This document shows, piece after piece, positions 16,367-25,127 of a stretch of DNA of 64,000 nucleotides. Source of the stretch: Glaciibacter superstes DSM 21135 (lineage in GTDB: Bacteria > Actinomycetota > Actinomycetes > Actinomycetales > Microbacteriaceae). Below the pieces are notes generated by a model. The model made no database searches. It was not told where the DNA came from and saw only the letters and a program-made list of their open reading frames with translations. The stretch lies in contig NZ_ATWH01000004.1 of assembly GCF_000421145.1 (NCBI RefSeq), positions 1-64,000 of the forward strand, given 5' to 3'. The position numbers and the translations under genes are program-made. The stretch's first letter is position 1. The number at the start of each line of letters is the position of its first letter.

Positions 16367-16399
16367 AATACAGTAATGTTCGATAGAAAATACTGTATT
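16367..16399. promoter_or_regulatory. 9-bp inverted repeat upstream of the MaoC-CitE operon
   Basis: AATACAGTA (16367-16375) and TACTGTATT (16391-16399) are perfect inverted arms 15 bases apart, ending 29 bases before the MaoC start. Placement suits a repressor operator or an mRNA hairpin in the leader. The GntR at 20448 is the nearest candidate regulator. Confidence 0.5.
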
Positions 16400-16428
16400 T
16401 TTGCCTTCGAACACCGTAAAGGAGTGTC

Positions 16429-16965
16429 ATGTCGGGAGTCGCCACACAGTCGTCACAATGGGAGGGCCGCTTCTTCGAAGATTTCGCCGTTGGGGACATC
16501 TACTACCACCCGCAAGGAAAGACAATCACGAGCGCCGACAACCAGTGGTTCACGCTACTCACGCAGAACATGGCGAAAACCCACGTCGATTCGAACTTTG
16601 CACTGCAGACCGAATACAAGCTCCCACTCGTAAACTCGACGTTCACACTCGCGCTCGTCACCGGCCAGTCGACGATTGACCTCTCGTTCAACGTCTACGC
16701 CAACCTAGGGTGGGACACGGTTCGCTTGCCGAATCCCGTCTTTGAGGGGGACACGATCTATTCACGGTCTAAGGTCTTGGCGCTTCGGGATTCAAAGTCG
16801 CGGCCCGCAGTCGGCATCGTGACCGTCGCCTCGGAGGGATACAACCAGAAGGGCCACATCGTCGTCAGATATGAGCGCACGTTCATGGTCTACCGGCGCG
16901 GGCAGGACCCGCAGCTGGCGGCGACGCGACCGGACGAATCAACCCTTCCGAAGGTCAGGGGATGA
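16429..16965 (+). CDS. MaoC-family acyl-CoA hydratase (itaconyl/mesaconyl-CoA hydratase-like)
   Basis: This 178-residue single hotdog protein has the hydratase acid pair in TSADNQWFTLLTQNMAKTHVD (Asp near 36, His near 50) and a C-terminal VRYERTFMVYRR strand. It resembles the hydratases acting on itaconyl- or mesaconyl-CoA, which add water to an unsaturated C5 dicarboxylyl-CoA to give citramalyl-CoA. AAAGGAG precedes the ATG. Its stop overlaps the CitE-like lyase start (ATGA), which fits sequential hydration and cleavage. Family is clear; substrate is inferred from the neighbour. Confidence 0.88.
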   Translation: MSGVATQSSQWEGRFFEDFAVGDIYYHPQGKTITSADNQWFTLLTQNMAKTHVDSNFALQTEYKLPLVNSTFTLALVTGQSTIDLSFNVYANLGWDTVRLPNPVFEGDTIYSRSKVLALRDSKSRPAVGIVTVASEGYNQKGHIVVRYERTFMVYRRGQDPQLAATRPDESTLPKVRG

Positions 16966-17852
16966 CCGTGCAGCACACGCCGATGCCGCAGTCAGCAAAC
17001 ACGCGACCGTTGAGCGAGACGGAGGCTGCAGCAACGAGTGATTTGACGTTCCTTTTCGTTCCAGGCGATAGGCCAGAACGTTTCACCAAAGCGTGGAACT
17101 CCGGTGCTGACGCCGTGATCATCGACTTGGAAGACGCTGTCGGTGAAACGTCTAAGCGCGCCGCATTAGCCAACGCGAGCAACGCTCTTGGCGCTGGCAA
17201 GTTGAACGCATATGTTCGACTGAACGGATACACCACTGAATGGTTCGCCGAGGAGATCGAAACTTTTGCGACGCTGTCACAGCGGGCAGACAGCGGGTTG
17301 CGTGGGATCGTGTTAGCGAAAGCCGAATCCGCCGAATCGGTGCGCTATGTGCGTTCACGATTCCCCGACGAGGTGCAGGTCATCCCTCTCATCGAGAGTG
17401 CACGCGGCGTCCATCGGGTGCCGCAGATCGCAGAAGTGGTTGGCATCACCCGCTTTGCGCTCGGCGCGATCGACCTCGCGGTCGACCTCGGGGCAGACCC
17501 GTTAGGTGACTACCTCAACTATGTGTGGACCCACCTCGCGGTGGTCTCCCGCACGTTCGGAATGCTACCGCCGATTGGTGCCCCGTCGCTTGCGATCTCG
17601 AACCTCGACTTGGTGCAAGAGTTGGCGCATCGTGTTCGCGGCTTCGGTTTCGGCGGTCAGCTTTGTATCCACCCGAAGCAGCTGGAGGCGGTACGGGCAG
17701 GATTCCGTCCGAGCGACGATGAGATTGCGTGGGCGACTGAAGTGGTGGGCTCGCAGGGCGCCGCGATCGCGGTGGCCGGAGCGCTGGTCGACAAACCAGT
17801 TCGAGATCAAGCCCAGCGAATCCTCGACCGAGCGCGCGGTGAAATGCGATGA
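16962..17852 (+). CDS. CitE-like CoA-ester lyase (citramalyl/malyl-CoA lyase type)
   Basis: This 296-residue HpcH/HpaI-fold protein has LFVPGDRPERF (residues 29-39), the metal-site IDLEDAVG near 55, PLIESARGV near 145, ALGAIDLAVDLGA, and CIHPKQLEAV near 230. These enzymes cleave 3-hydroxy-acyl-CoAs such as citramalyl-, malyl- or citryl-CoA by Mg-dependent retro-Claisen chemistry. It overlaps the genes on both sides by four bases. With the MaoC hydratase before it and a CoA-transferase after it, the trio has the enzyme set of the itaconate to acetyl-CoA plus pyruvate route. Confidence 0.88.
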   Translation: MTVQHTPMPQSANTRPLSETEAAATSDLTFLFVPGDRPERFTKAWNSGADAVIIDLEDAVGETSKRAALANASNALGAGKLNAYVRLNGYTTEWFAEEIETFATLSQRADSGLRGIVLAKAESAESVRYVRSRFPDEVQVIPLIESARGVHRVPQIAEVVGITRFALGAIDLAVDLGADPLGDYLNYVWTHLAVVSRTFGMLPPIGAPSLAISNLDLVQELAHRVRGFGFGGQLCIHPKQLEAVRAGFRPSDDEIAWATEVVGSQGAAIAVAGALVDKPVRDQAQRILDRARGEMR

Positions 17853-18994
17853 TGCACAAACCGCTCGATGGAATAACCGTTGTGGCACTCGAACAGGCAG
17901 TGGCCGCCCCTTTCGCCACACGGCAGCTAGCTGATCTGGGCGCGCGAGTCATCAAGGTCGAACGAAGTTCAGGAGACTTCGCTCGTGGTTATGATGCGAG
18001 CGTTCATGGCCAGTCGAGCTACTTCGTCTGGCTGAACCGCGGGAAAGAGAGTATTGCTCTCGACCTAAAACAGCCGGACGACCTGGCCTTACTCAAACGG
18101 ATAATCGGCACAGCGGATGTCTTTGTGCAGAACCTCGCCCCAGGCGCGGTCTCTCGTTTGGGGCTCGGGGAGACGGATCTTCGAGCCGAGAACAGCAAAC
18201 TCATCCATGTCAGCATCAGCGGTTATGGCCCGGGCGGCCCCATGGAGCACAAGAAGGCGTACGACCTTCTTATCCAGTGCGAGGCTGGACTCCTGAGCGT
18301 CACCGGGTCGCCAGAATCAGCTGCGAAAGTCGGAATCTCCATCGCGGACATTGCGGCAGGCATGTACGCTTACACGGGCATTCTCACCTCTTTGATCAAC
18401 AGAGCGCGCACGGGTAACGGCGACGCGCTGGAGATCTCGATGCTCGAGGCGTTGGGTGAGTGGATGGAGCAGCCAGAACTGTATGCACGTTACCGTGACC
18501 ACGGACAGCAGCCGAGGTCGGGAGCACAGCATGCGACCATTGCGCCGTATGGGCCATTCGACACCGTCGACGGTGTCGTATTCTTCGGAATTCAGAACGA
18601 GAGAGAATGGCTCGCGTTCTGCGACGTCGTATTGGGCAAATGCGACGTCGCCCAAGATCCCGATTTCGCGGGGAACACTGCCCGTGTGTGCAATCGGGGC
18701 CGGCTTCACGATGCGATCGACGCCGTCCTCGCCGACCTGTCAACCCATGAAGTGCTGCAGCGATTGGATGCGGCCGGGATAGCGAACGCCCAACTGCGCG
18801 ACATGCACGGCTTTTCCCAACATCCGCAACTTGAAGCTCGCGCACGCTGGGCGGACATTGAAACACCCGCGGGAGTTGTCCGCGCACTCCGACCGCCGGT
18901 TGTCAGCAGCACGTACGAACCGATGATGCGCGCTGTTCCGAGCGTCGGTGAACACACAGAGTCGATCAAGAGAGAGTTCCCGGAGGAACGATGA
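17849..18994 (+). CDS. Family III CoA-transferase (CaiB/BaiF), copy 2
   Basis: This 381-residue protein has PLDGITVVALEQAVAAPFAT at the N-terminus, GARVIKVERS near 31-40 and the catalytic aspartate at residue 167 (ISIADIAAG). ATGA overlaps with both the CitE-like gene and the MmgE/PrpD gene make it part of a coupled four-gene operon. By position it probably loads CoA from a donor such as succinyl-CoA onto the dicarboxylate that MaoC and CitE then process. This matches itaconate CoA-transferase logic, but the donor and acceptor are not visible in sequence. Confidence 0.9.
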   Translation: MMHKPLDGITVVALEQAVAAPFATRQLADLGARVIKVERSSGDFARGYDASVHGQSSYFVWLNRGKESIALDLKQPDDLALLKRIIGTADVFVQNLAPGAVSRLGLGETDLRAENSKLIHVSISGYGPGGPMEHKKAYDLLIQCEAGLLSVTGSPESAAKVGISIADIAAGMYAYTGILTSLINRARTGNGDALEISMLEALGEWMEQPELYARYRDHGQQPRSGAQHATIAPYGPFDTVDGVVFFGIQNEREWLAFCDVVLGKCDVAQDPDFAGNTARVCNRGRLHDAIDAVLADLSTHEVLQRLDAAGIANAQLRDMHGFSQHPQLEARARWADIETPAGVVRALRPPVVSSTYEPMMRAVPSVGEHTESIKREFPEER

Positions 18995-20361
18995 GCACCA
19001 GAACGATGGCCGAACGCCTCGCCGAGCACGTGGTCGCCGCGCACATTGTCGATGACGAGTTGAGCGACCAGATCCGGCTGTTCATGCTCGACTATCTAGC
19101 GGTGACCGTCGGGGGGATCGACCGTCTCTCCGCAGTCGCCGCTCGCACAGCGGTAGACACGGAACCGAGCCAAACGACGGCCCGCCCGAGTGCCATCGCC
19201 GGGACGGGTCGGTGGGCGAGTATCGAGGATGCCGCGCTCGTGAACGGCATCACATCGCATGGGCTCGAGCTCGACGACACGCACGAAGCTGGATCAATGC
19301 ACCCCGGTGTCGCGATCTTCCCAGCTGCCTTCGCATACGCGGACAGCCACGAAACCGATATGGAAACGTTCGTTCGCGCGATAGCAGTCGGATACGACGT
19401 AATGTGTTCCATCGGCGTGCTTGTCGGCGCCAAAGAGAGCTACCATCGCGGCTTCCACCCGACCGCAATCTGTGGTGTCATCGGTGCGGCAGCTGCGATC
19501 TCGGTCATGATGGGGCTCGATAGAACGGCCGCAAGCCACGCTCTCGGGCTCGCTGCGAACATGGCAGCTGGGAGTCTCGAATTTCTCGCCAACGGGTCGT
19601 GGACCAAGCGGCTGAATGCAGGGCACGCGGCTTCGACGGGTATCCGGGCGGCTCGATTGGCTCAGGCGGGCTTCACGGCGCCTGCCAACTATCTTGAAGG
19701 TCGCGATGGATTCCTCCGCCAGTACGGCGAAGGCGACTCCAGCCAACGGGACCTGGTGCTTTCGTTCGGGTCAGGGGTGCGAGAGACCAGCATTAAGTTC
19801 TACCCATGCTGCAGGTACATGCACGGCAACATCGATTTGCTCCGCGCAATCCACGATGAGCATCCGGAGCTGTCGCTCGACTCAGTGACTCTCATCGAGG
19901 CCGCCGTCATCAGCGCCGGGGCGGCGCTGATCTCTGATCCGCCCGTGAAGAAGCTCAACGTCCAATCAACTGTGGACGCCCAATTCAACATGCCCTTCGG
20001 GGCGGCACTCGCCTTGTCGACAGGCAAAGCGACCGTTGATCAGTTCGACGATGCCGTTCAGGTGGCGTCGCAGCTCGCAGATGTAATGGCAAAGGTGCGC
20101 TGCTACACCAGTCCGCGAGTGGAGGCTGCGTTCCCTGGGTCGTGGCAGGCGGAGGTCAAGGTTCATTTGGGGGATGGCACCATTTTCGAACGATATGCGA
20201 AATCATTCGCCGGGTCACCGAATGACAATGCAACCCACGAAGACATCCTCGATAAAGCGGGTGACCTGGTGACGCCGTTATGGGCGGCCACCGTTTTCGC
20301 GGCTTCCGAAGCATTGACATCGAGAGACATCATCGATTCCACACGTGTCTTGGTGGGATAA
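18991..20361 (+). CDS. MmgE/PrpD-family protein (2-methylcitrate dehydratase / cis-aconitate decarboxylase relative)
   Basis: This 456-residue protein has the MmgE/PrpD pattern: an N-terminal helical domain with DYLAVTVGG, then GLELDDTHEAG near 90, HPGVAIFPAA, and RGFHPTAICGVIGAAAA near 155-170. The C-terminal domain contains KFYPCCRYMHG. Family members dehydrate 2-methylcitrate or decarboxylate cis-aconitate to itaconate. In this operon it would either feed the itaconate-like route or dehydrate an alkyl-citrate so that it can be CoA-activated. Length is normal. It is the last gene of the coupled operon; the GntR gene follows after 86 bases. Confidence 0.88.
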   Translation: MSTRTMAERLAEHVVAAHIVDDELSDQIRLFMLDYLAVTVGGIDRLSAVAARTAVDTEPSQTTARPSAIAGTGRWASIEDAALVNGITSHGLELDDTHEAGSMHPGVAIFPAAFAYADSHETDMETFVRAIAVGYDVMCSIGVLVGAKESYHRGFHPTAICGVIGAAAAISVMMGLDRTAASHALGLAANMAAGSLEFLANGSWTKRLNAGHAASTGIRAARLAQAGFTAPANYLEGRDGFLRQYGEGDSSQRDLVLSFGSGVRETSIKFYPCCRYMHGNIDLLRAIHDEHPELSLDSVTLIEAAVISAGAALISDPPVKKLNVQSTVDAQFNMPFGAALALSTGKATVDQFDDAVQVASQLADVMAKVRCYTSPRVEAAFPGSWQAEVKVHLGDGTIFERYAKSFAGSPNDNATHEDILDKAGDLVTPLWAATVFAASEALTSRDIIDSTRVLVG

Positions 20362-20395
20362 CGTTCGAGCGGGGTAGAAATATATGCTGTTCCTA

Positions 20396-20443
20396 TATAT
20401 AGAGTTTAGAAGGAGCGTGTATATAGAGTTTAGAAGGAGCGTG
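20396..20443 (+). repeat. Perfect 24-bp tandem duplication carrying a ribosome binding site
   Basis: The 24 bases 20396-20419 are repeated exactly at 20420-20443. Each unit begins TATATAGAGTT and contains GAAGGAG. The second copy supplies the ribosome binding site, eight bases before the TTG start of the GntR gene; the first copy has no start of its own. The AT-rich first part may also carry promoter or operator function. Confidence 0.95.
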
Positions 20444-20447
20444 GAAA

Positions 20448-21143
20448 TTGGCGCCAAGCGAACGCGGGCGTGGCCGCGCCCAACTGAGTGACGAGGCTGC
20501 ATCATATATTCGTGGCATGATCATGGCCGGGGAGCTGCAGCCGTTCGAGTCGGTGAGAGCCGATCTCATTGCCGAAACACTCGACATTTCGTCGACGCCC
20601 GTACGCGAGGCCCTTCAAGCACTTCGCGTCGAAGGATTTCTGACTTTGATTCCGCGCCGCGGATTCACGGTTGCGCCACTCGTCGGAGAAGACATCCGCG
20701 ATCTGTATAAGGCCCAATCGCTCATTGCGGGCGAGCTGGCGGCCAGGGCCGCCGAACGGGCCACCGATGATGACATCGCCGAGCTGCAGGCTCTGCATTT
20801 CGAACTTCTAGCCGCCGCGAATCGGGGCGCCCACGAAATGCTCGAAGAGAAGAACCACGAATTCCACCGTCACATTAACGTGATCGCTGGGTCGCAGAAA
20901 CTGCGTTGGGTGCTCGGTCTCGTTTCGCGCTACGTCCCTCGACGGTTCTACGCGCAGATCCCGGGTTGGCCGAAAGCAACGTCGGACGATCACGCCGGCG
21001 TTCTTGACGCGATTCGTCAACACGACGCTGAGGGCGCGCGCCGCGAGATGCAGGGTCACATCGTCAAGGCGGGCGAGCTGCTTGTGCAGCACTTCGATTC
21101 TCGGGTAGCGGTCGGCACGGCTCGGGGCACCGAAATCCCCTGA
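20448..21143 (+). CDS. GntR-family regulator, FCD type, copy 1
   Basis: This 231-residue regulator has an N-terminal winged helix (AETLDISSTPVREALQAL and GFLTLIPRRGFTVAPL, residues 40-80) and a helical FCD domain with metal-binding-type histidines (NHEFHRHINVIAG near 140). The TTG start at 20448 is set by GAAGGAG in the second copy of the tandem repeat. It lies directly after the MaoC-CitE-CoA-transferase-PrpD operon on the same strand, so it is the likely local repressor, with a dicarboxylate or CoA ester as probable effector. Its own expression may depend on the duplicated leader. Confidence 0.9.
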   Translation: MAPSERGRGRAQLSDEAASYIRGMIMAGELQPFESVRADLIAETLDISSTPVREALQALRVEGFLTLIPRRGFTVAPLVGEDIRDLYKAQSLIAGELAARAAERATDDDIAELQALHFELLAAANRGAHEMLEEKNHEFHRHINVIAGSQKLRWVLGLVSRYVPRRFYAQIPGWPKATSDDHAGVLDAIRQHDAEGARREMQGHIVKAGELLVQHFDSRVAVGTARGTEIP

Positions 21144-21296
21144 CGCTCCTTCGAAGCATCGGCCCGCTTCAATTGATGAATAGGCAGCCATCGTTCAGTG
21201 GCGCCGACGGTGATTTGCGTTGTCCAACCAATTGACGAAAGCATATCCTGTCAAATGTATTCAACTCAGGCGCGGTTAGGTTTTTCGCGAAGAGCC

Positions 21297-21426
21297 GTCC
21301 GCGGACCTCCTGCTGCTGAATCCGGGCTCACCCGCTGATCGCCACCGTCATCTGGCCTGCACGTACCTCACGGCGGTCGTCAACGACGGGATGCTACGCG
21401 AGGTCGCCCCGGTCAGCCTCGGCTAG
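21297..21426 (+). pseudogene. Possible C-terminal remnant of a YfcE-type metallophosphoesterase
   Basis: The plus-strand frame ending at a TAG at 21426 reads LLLLNPGSPADR, then TYLTAVVNDGMLREV. This resembles the NPGSPTDRR and final strand of small metallophosphatases. No N-terminal part or start exists, and the end overlaps the 3' end of the MBL gene on the other strand. Short match; could be chance. Confidence 0.35.
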
Positions 21427-22473
21427 CTCATTCACAGGCGTCGGGGCGCGCGCACCCACGGGGACATTGATCTCGTAGCCCCTCGATTGCAGGTACACCA
21501 CGTGACTCGCGGTTTCCGACAGTGCCAAGCGAAGTGACAGGGCTTGCAAGGAGTCCCAACCCCGTGACCACGTCAGGTGCTGGGCGATCTCCCAAACGGT
21601 GCGGGGGCTTCGTTCGTCCAGGACCTCAAGCACTTCGGCCGCCCGGCGAAGGTTGTGCTCAACAAGTTGCTTCACCCTGCGCCGCATGCCGGTGAACCGG
21701 TATTCGTGGGCAGGACACACTTCCATGTCATCCTCGAATCCGATCCGCTCAAGCGACGCGAAGTAATCCGCCAAAGGGTTCGCTGGGCCCGGAGTCTCGA
21801 AGGTGACATGCGGCGATATGCGAGGGAGCACGTGGTCTCCGCTGAAAATCAGACCGCGGGCCTCATCTATGAGACACACATGCCCAGGCGAATGCCCTGG
21901 GGTGGCGATAACGCGCACGCACAGCCCGGGCGCCGGAAGCAGTTGACCATCGGCGAGCCTCAGATCCGGGAGCGCCAAGCCGCGAAGGCCGGCAACCTTT
22001 TCGGAGGTCACCGTGAGCTTATGCAGCATCCCGCCCCGAACCCCCCATACTGCCAACTGGTTGCGGTCCGCCGCGATCGCAATGGCGTCATCGGACGATA
22101 CGTCCCGCACTTCATGCTCGCCTAGAGCAAGCCATGCTCCCGATGTCTCCCTCAGCCGTTCCGCCATCCCGAGGTGGTCGGAGTGGTAGTGCGTCGCCAC
22201 AATTCCGGTTAGGTCGGTCACGGCCAGCCCGGCCTGTCGTAGTCCGGCACCCAGGTGGCGCCAGCCGACTTCGCTGTCCGCCCCCGGGTCCACGAGCACA
22301 GCTCCCTCGTGGCCGAGCAGCAAATAACTGAGTGTGTATCGCATCGGGTTGTCGAGGAACGGAATCGGAATCGACCAGACGCCGTCGCGGACACACTCGA
22401 CTGGGGGCAGAACCCTGTCAGCCCAAGCGTTCTTCTGGACATTACCGGTGACGGTGATCAACGTGTCTCTCAC
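21394..22473 (-). CDS. MBL-fold metallo-hydrolase
   Basis: This protein has the metallo-beta-lactamase metal motif HYHSDH (His95, His97, Asp99, His100, counting from GTG 22473), then ATPGHSPGH near 190, a FSGDHVLPR third site and a C-terminal HEYRF histidine. A helical C-terminal extension follows. GTG 22473 is preferred over GTG 22509 because GGAGG lies at ideal distance; the product is then 359 residues. It is the last gene of the minus-strand operon after the citryl-CoA-lyase-like gene. Related enzymes hydrolyse thioesters or lactones, so removal of CoA or ring opening of an intermediate is possible. Confidence 0.85.
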   Translation of the reverse strand: MRDTLITVTGNVQKNAWADRVLPPVECVRDGVWSIPIPFLDNPMRYTLSYLLLGHEGAVLVDPGADSEVGWRHLGAGLRQAGLAVTDLTGIVATHYHSDHLGMAERLRETSGAWLALGEHEVRDVSSDDAIAIAADRNQLAVWGVRGGMLHKLTVTSEKVAGLRGLALPDLRLADGQLLPAPGLCVRVIATPGHSPGHVCLIDEARGLIFSGDHVLPRISPHVTFETPGPANPLADYFASLERIGFEDDMEVCPAHEYRFTGMRRRVKQLVEHNLRRAAEVLEVLDERSPRTVWEIAQHLTWSRGWDSLQALSLRLALSETASHVVYLQSRGYEINVPVGARAPTPVNELAEADRGDLA

Positions 22474-22521
22474 AGAGTCCTCCACCTTCCGATGTCGTTC
22501 GTCGGACACGGGCGCCTGGAG

Positions 22522-23334
22522 TCAACTTTCGCTGACTTCTGCTTCGATACGGTTCCAGACCGTGGTGGCAATCGGATCAGCCTTCTCTTCAAGCAGGTGT
22601 CCCACAAGACCGATTGCACGTGCCATGACCCCGAGCCCGCGGGCCACATGGGCCGGAACTCCGAGCGTGGACGCAAGCGCACCGATCGCGCCAGTGGCGT
22701 TCACCGGGAGCACCCTTCCGGAACGCTCCGATGCAATCCTGGACAGCGCTTCGACCAACCGCGACGACGAATCGTCAAACCCCAATTCGCGTCCCAGCCG
22801 CAGCAATTTCTGCGCGCGAGGATCGACCGGTTTGTGGACTGGGTGGCCGAGCCCTGGGATCATGCGTTTGTCGGTGGAATATTCGGCGACGATTCCCTCT
22901 GCCAGGGCGTTGATCTGCTCGTCGCTCATCCGCTCGTCGGCACTGATCCGGTCGGCGCCCGATTGGGGCAGCCGTTCCTGGCAAATCTTTGCAGCACCCT
23001 CGATTGTGCCAACGAAGGTATTACCGAGGCCCAGGATGCCCGAAGCGACAGCTCCCTGCAGCGATTCGGGGGCGCCGAGATAGGTCATCCGTGCGGCAAT
23101 CGCGCTGGGAGTGACACCATGTTCCACGAGGGTGACGACCAGAGCGTTGAACAGCGTTGATTCACGCTCGTCAGGGAGACGCTTGAAAAGTTCGAGGTAA
23201 GCGAAATCTCCCAAGTTGACGGTGCCGAGCATCGCAACCAGATCCTGGCCAAAGACAGTGACGGTGCTGGGCGTTGAGCGGGACATCGCGGATCGGATCG
23301 TCTTTGGAGTTCTGCTGACGGTTGTTGACATCAT
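22522..23334 (-). CDS. Citryl-CoA lyase / citrate-synthase-like protein (short form)
   Basis: This 270-residue protein is a single compact citrate-synthase-fold domain. It has His72 in LVEHGVTPS and His164 in GLGHPVHK, matching the two active-site histidines of citrate synthases, and ATGAIGALASTLGVP near 215. Its length is that of citryl-CoA lyases (about 30 kDa), not of full citrate synthase. Such lyases split citryl-CoA or alkyl-citryl-CoA to oxaloacetate and an acyl-CoA. GGGAAAGGAAACC precedes ATG 23334. It lies between the SDR and MBL genes. A damaged copy of its 3' part lies at 7250-7508. Confidence 0.82.
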   Translation of the reverse strand: MMSTTVSRTPKTIRSAMSRSTPSTVTVFGQDLVAMLGTVNLGDFAYLELFKRLPDERESTLFNALVVTLVEHGVTPSAIAARMTYLGAPESLQGAVASGILGLGNTFVGTIEGAAKICQERLPQSGADRISADERMSDEQINALAEGIVAEYSTDKRMIPGLGHPVHKPVDPRAQKLLRLGRELGFDDSSSRLVEALSRIASERSGRVLPVNATGAIGALASTLGVPAHVARGLGVMARAIGLVGHLLEEKADPIATTVWNRIEAEVSES

Positions 23335-23387
23335 GGTTTCCTTTCCCGGCCTATGCCGGAAGTAAGCGTTGCGTCAAATCAAGGTTG

Positions 23388-24131
23388 TTAAATGTGGCGT
23401 CCGCCAGCGATCTCCAGCACAGTCCCAGTCACGTAGCTGGACATGTCGCTGGCTAGGAAAAGCACCACCGACGCGACCTCAGACGGCTCGCCGGCGCGGC
23501 CCATCGGGACTTCGGCAAGTTTGGCTGCCATCACGTCCTCGCGCATACCGTCGGTCATTGGGGTGCGAATGAGGCCCGGCTGGATTGCATTCACACGAAC
23601 ACGAGCGAAACCGACTTCCTTGGCTGCGGCCTTCGTCAGGCCCACGATGCCAGCTTTCGCCGCACTGTAGTTGGTCTGACCTATCATTCCGACCTTGCCG
23701 GATATAGAGGAAACGTTAATGATCGAACCACCGGTATCCTGCTCCCGCATAACCCTGGAGGCTGCGCGGGTGCCCAGCCAGCAGCCCTTCAAGTGCACAG
23801 TGATGACTTGATCGAACTCATCACTGGTCATCTTCCGCATTGTCGCGTCGCGGGTGATGCCCGCGTTGTTGACCATAACGTCTACAGAGCCGAAGCGGTC
23901 TTTAGCTGCGGAAATCAGCTCATCCACGTTGTCCTCCTTGGTCACATCGCAGGGCAGGCCGTAAGCGCGCGGCCCGACGCCGAGGTTCTCCGCAGCGGTT
24001 ACGACCCCTTTCGCGTTCAGGTCACCCAGAACGACGTTTGCACCCTCTCTGACAAAGGCTTCCGCGACCGCGTAGCCCAGGCCCTGCGCGCCACCGGTTA
24101 TCACGGCGGTTCGTCCGTTAAGCAGTCCCAT
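23388..24131 (-). CDS. Short-chain dehydrogenase/reductase (FabG-like)
   Basis: This 247-residue classical SDR has TGGAQGLG at residues 12-19, the NNAG motif near 90 and the Ser-Tyr-Lys triad in [19 protein letters not shown] (about residues 138-156). The C-terminus [14 protein letters not shown] is typical of FabG-type 3-hydroxyacyl-CoA oxidoreductases. GAGGAG precedes the ATG. With two MaoC hydratases immediately upstream in the operon it can carry out the hydroxyacyl oxidation step of a beta-oxidation-like sequence. Confidence 0.9.
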   Translation of the reverse strand: MGLLNGRTAVITGGAQGLGYAVAEAFVREGANVVLGDLNAKGVVTAAENLGVGPRAYGLPCDVTKEDNVDELISAAKDRFGSVDVMVNNAGITRDATMRKMTSDEFDQVITVHLKGCWLGTRAASRVMREQDTGGSIINVSSISGKVGMIGQTNYSAAKAGIVGLTKAAAKEVGFARVRVNAIQPGLIRTPMTDGMREDVMAAKLAEVPMGRAGEPSEVASVVLFLASDMSSYVTGTVLEIAGGRHI

Positions 24132-24175
24132 GTGTTCTCCTCTTTCCTCAATCGAAAACTGAATCGACGCTATTC

Positions 24176-24628
24176 CTATGGCACCATGAGCCGAATCTGT
24201 TCGGCCACGCAGGCTGGCCGGTCCGAGCCTTCCAGTTCGACCGTATGCTGCACTATGACGCGAGTTCCAGCAGGACCTGAGGTCATCGAAATCAAAACGG
24301 GCCGATTCCGTACGCGGGAGCCGACCAGCACTGGGGCCAAGAATCGGACTTTATCCAGTCCGTAGTTCAATACCATTGCCAAGCCGTCTACCCGGTAGAC
24401 TCGCTCGCTGAGGAGCGGCAGCAGTGCCAATGTCAGGTAGCCGTGCGCGATTGTCTTCCCATACGGACCAGATGCAGCCCGGATTGGCTCGGTGTGGATC
24501 CACTGGTGGTCGCCTGTGGCATCGGCGAAAAGATCGATCCTTGCTTGATCGATGTCAAGCCAATCACTCACTCCGAGTTCCTGTCCGACCAAGGCCGCGA
24601 GCTGGTCAAGCCCTTCGATGACGCGCAC
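24176..24628 (-). CDS. MaoC-family (R)-enoyl-CoA hydratase
   Basis: This 150-residue hotdog protein has the R-hydratase motif [18 protein letters not shown] (about residues 33-50, with catalytic Asp and His) followed by [15 protein letters not shown]. It begins at GTG 24628, immediately after the stop of the second MaoC gene, so the two are tightly linked. The pair might form a heterodimer or act on successive substrates. Strong match to single-domain MaoC hydratases; substrate unknown. Confidence 0.9.
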   Translation of the reverse strand: MRVIEGLDQLAALVGQELGVSDWLDIDQARIDLFADATGDHQWIHTEPIRAASGPYGKTIAHGYLTLALLPLLSERVYRVDGLAMVLNYGLDKVRFLAPVLVGSRVRNRPVLISMTSGPAGTRVIVQHTVELEGSDRPACVAEQIRLMVP

Positions 24629-24629
24629 G

Positions 24630-25127
24630 CTAGTAGCCCTGCCTGACCGAGCGCACTTTGAGCAACATGCCTATGTCGCCGACCTGTACCGGTTCATCGT
24701 GCTGGTTCACGAGCGTGAAGCGACGGCCGACCACGGCCGCATCCCCCCGAGAGGTCCGACGTGCGGAGATGATCTCCATCAGGCAATGCAGGGTGTCCCC
24801 GACCAGAATCGGCTTCGTGAATTTCCAGTTTTCGATGTCGGTCATTGCGATGGCCGACTCCCTGAACCACCCCGCCTGTCCCATCATCCCGGTGATCATC
24901 GCCAGACCGAATACTCCATGTACCAGTCGTTCGCCGTACCTCGTCGTCCGCGCGTACTCAGCATCGGCATGAATTGGGTTCCAATCGCCGGAGAGCATGG
25001 AGAACATCGTTAAATCCGCTTCCGTGGCGGTGCGGCCTTGCGATTTGAACACATCACCGATAGTGAGGTCTTCGAAATGGAGCCCATCAGCCGGCGGAAG
25101 CGCGTAGGCGCCATCAATCGCGGTCAC
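24630..25127 (-). CDS. MaoC-family dehydratase
   Basis: This 165-residue hotdog protein has SGDWNPIHADAEYARTTRYG (about residues 46-65), keeping the Asp/His pair, and GERLVHGVFGLAMITGMMG. Its start overlaps the LivF stop (ATGA) and it is followed by the other MaoC gene after one base. It belongs to the same transcript as the importer genes, so import and hydration of the substrate are co-expressed. It may pair with its neighbour as alpha/beta subunits. Confidence 0.9.
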   Translation of the reverse strand: MTAIDGAYALPPADGLHFEDLTIGDVFKSQGRTATEADLTMFSMLSGDWNPIHADAEYARTTRYGERLVHGVFGLAMITGMMGQAGWFRESAIAMTDIENWKFTKPILVGDTLHCLMEIISARRTSRGDAAVVGRRFTLVNQHDEPVQVGDIGMLLKVRSVRQGY

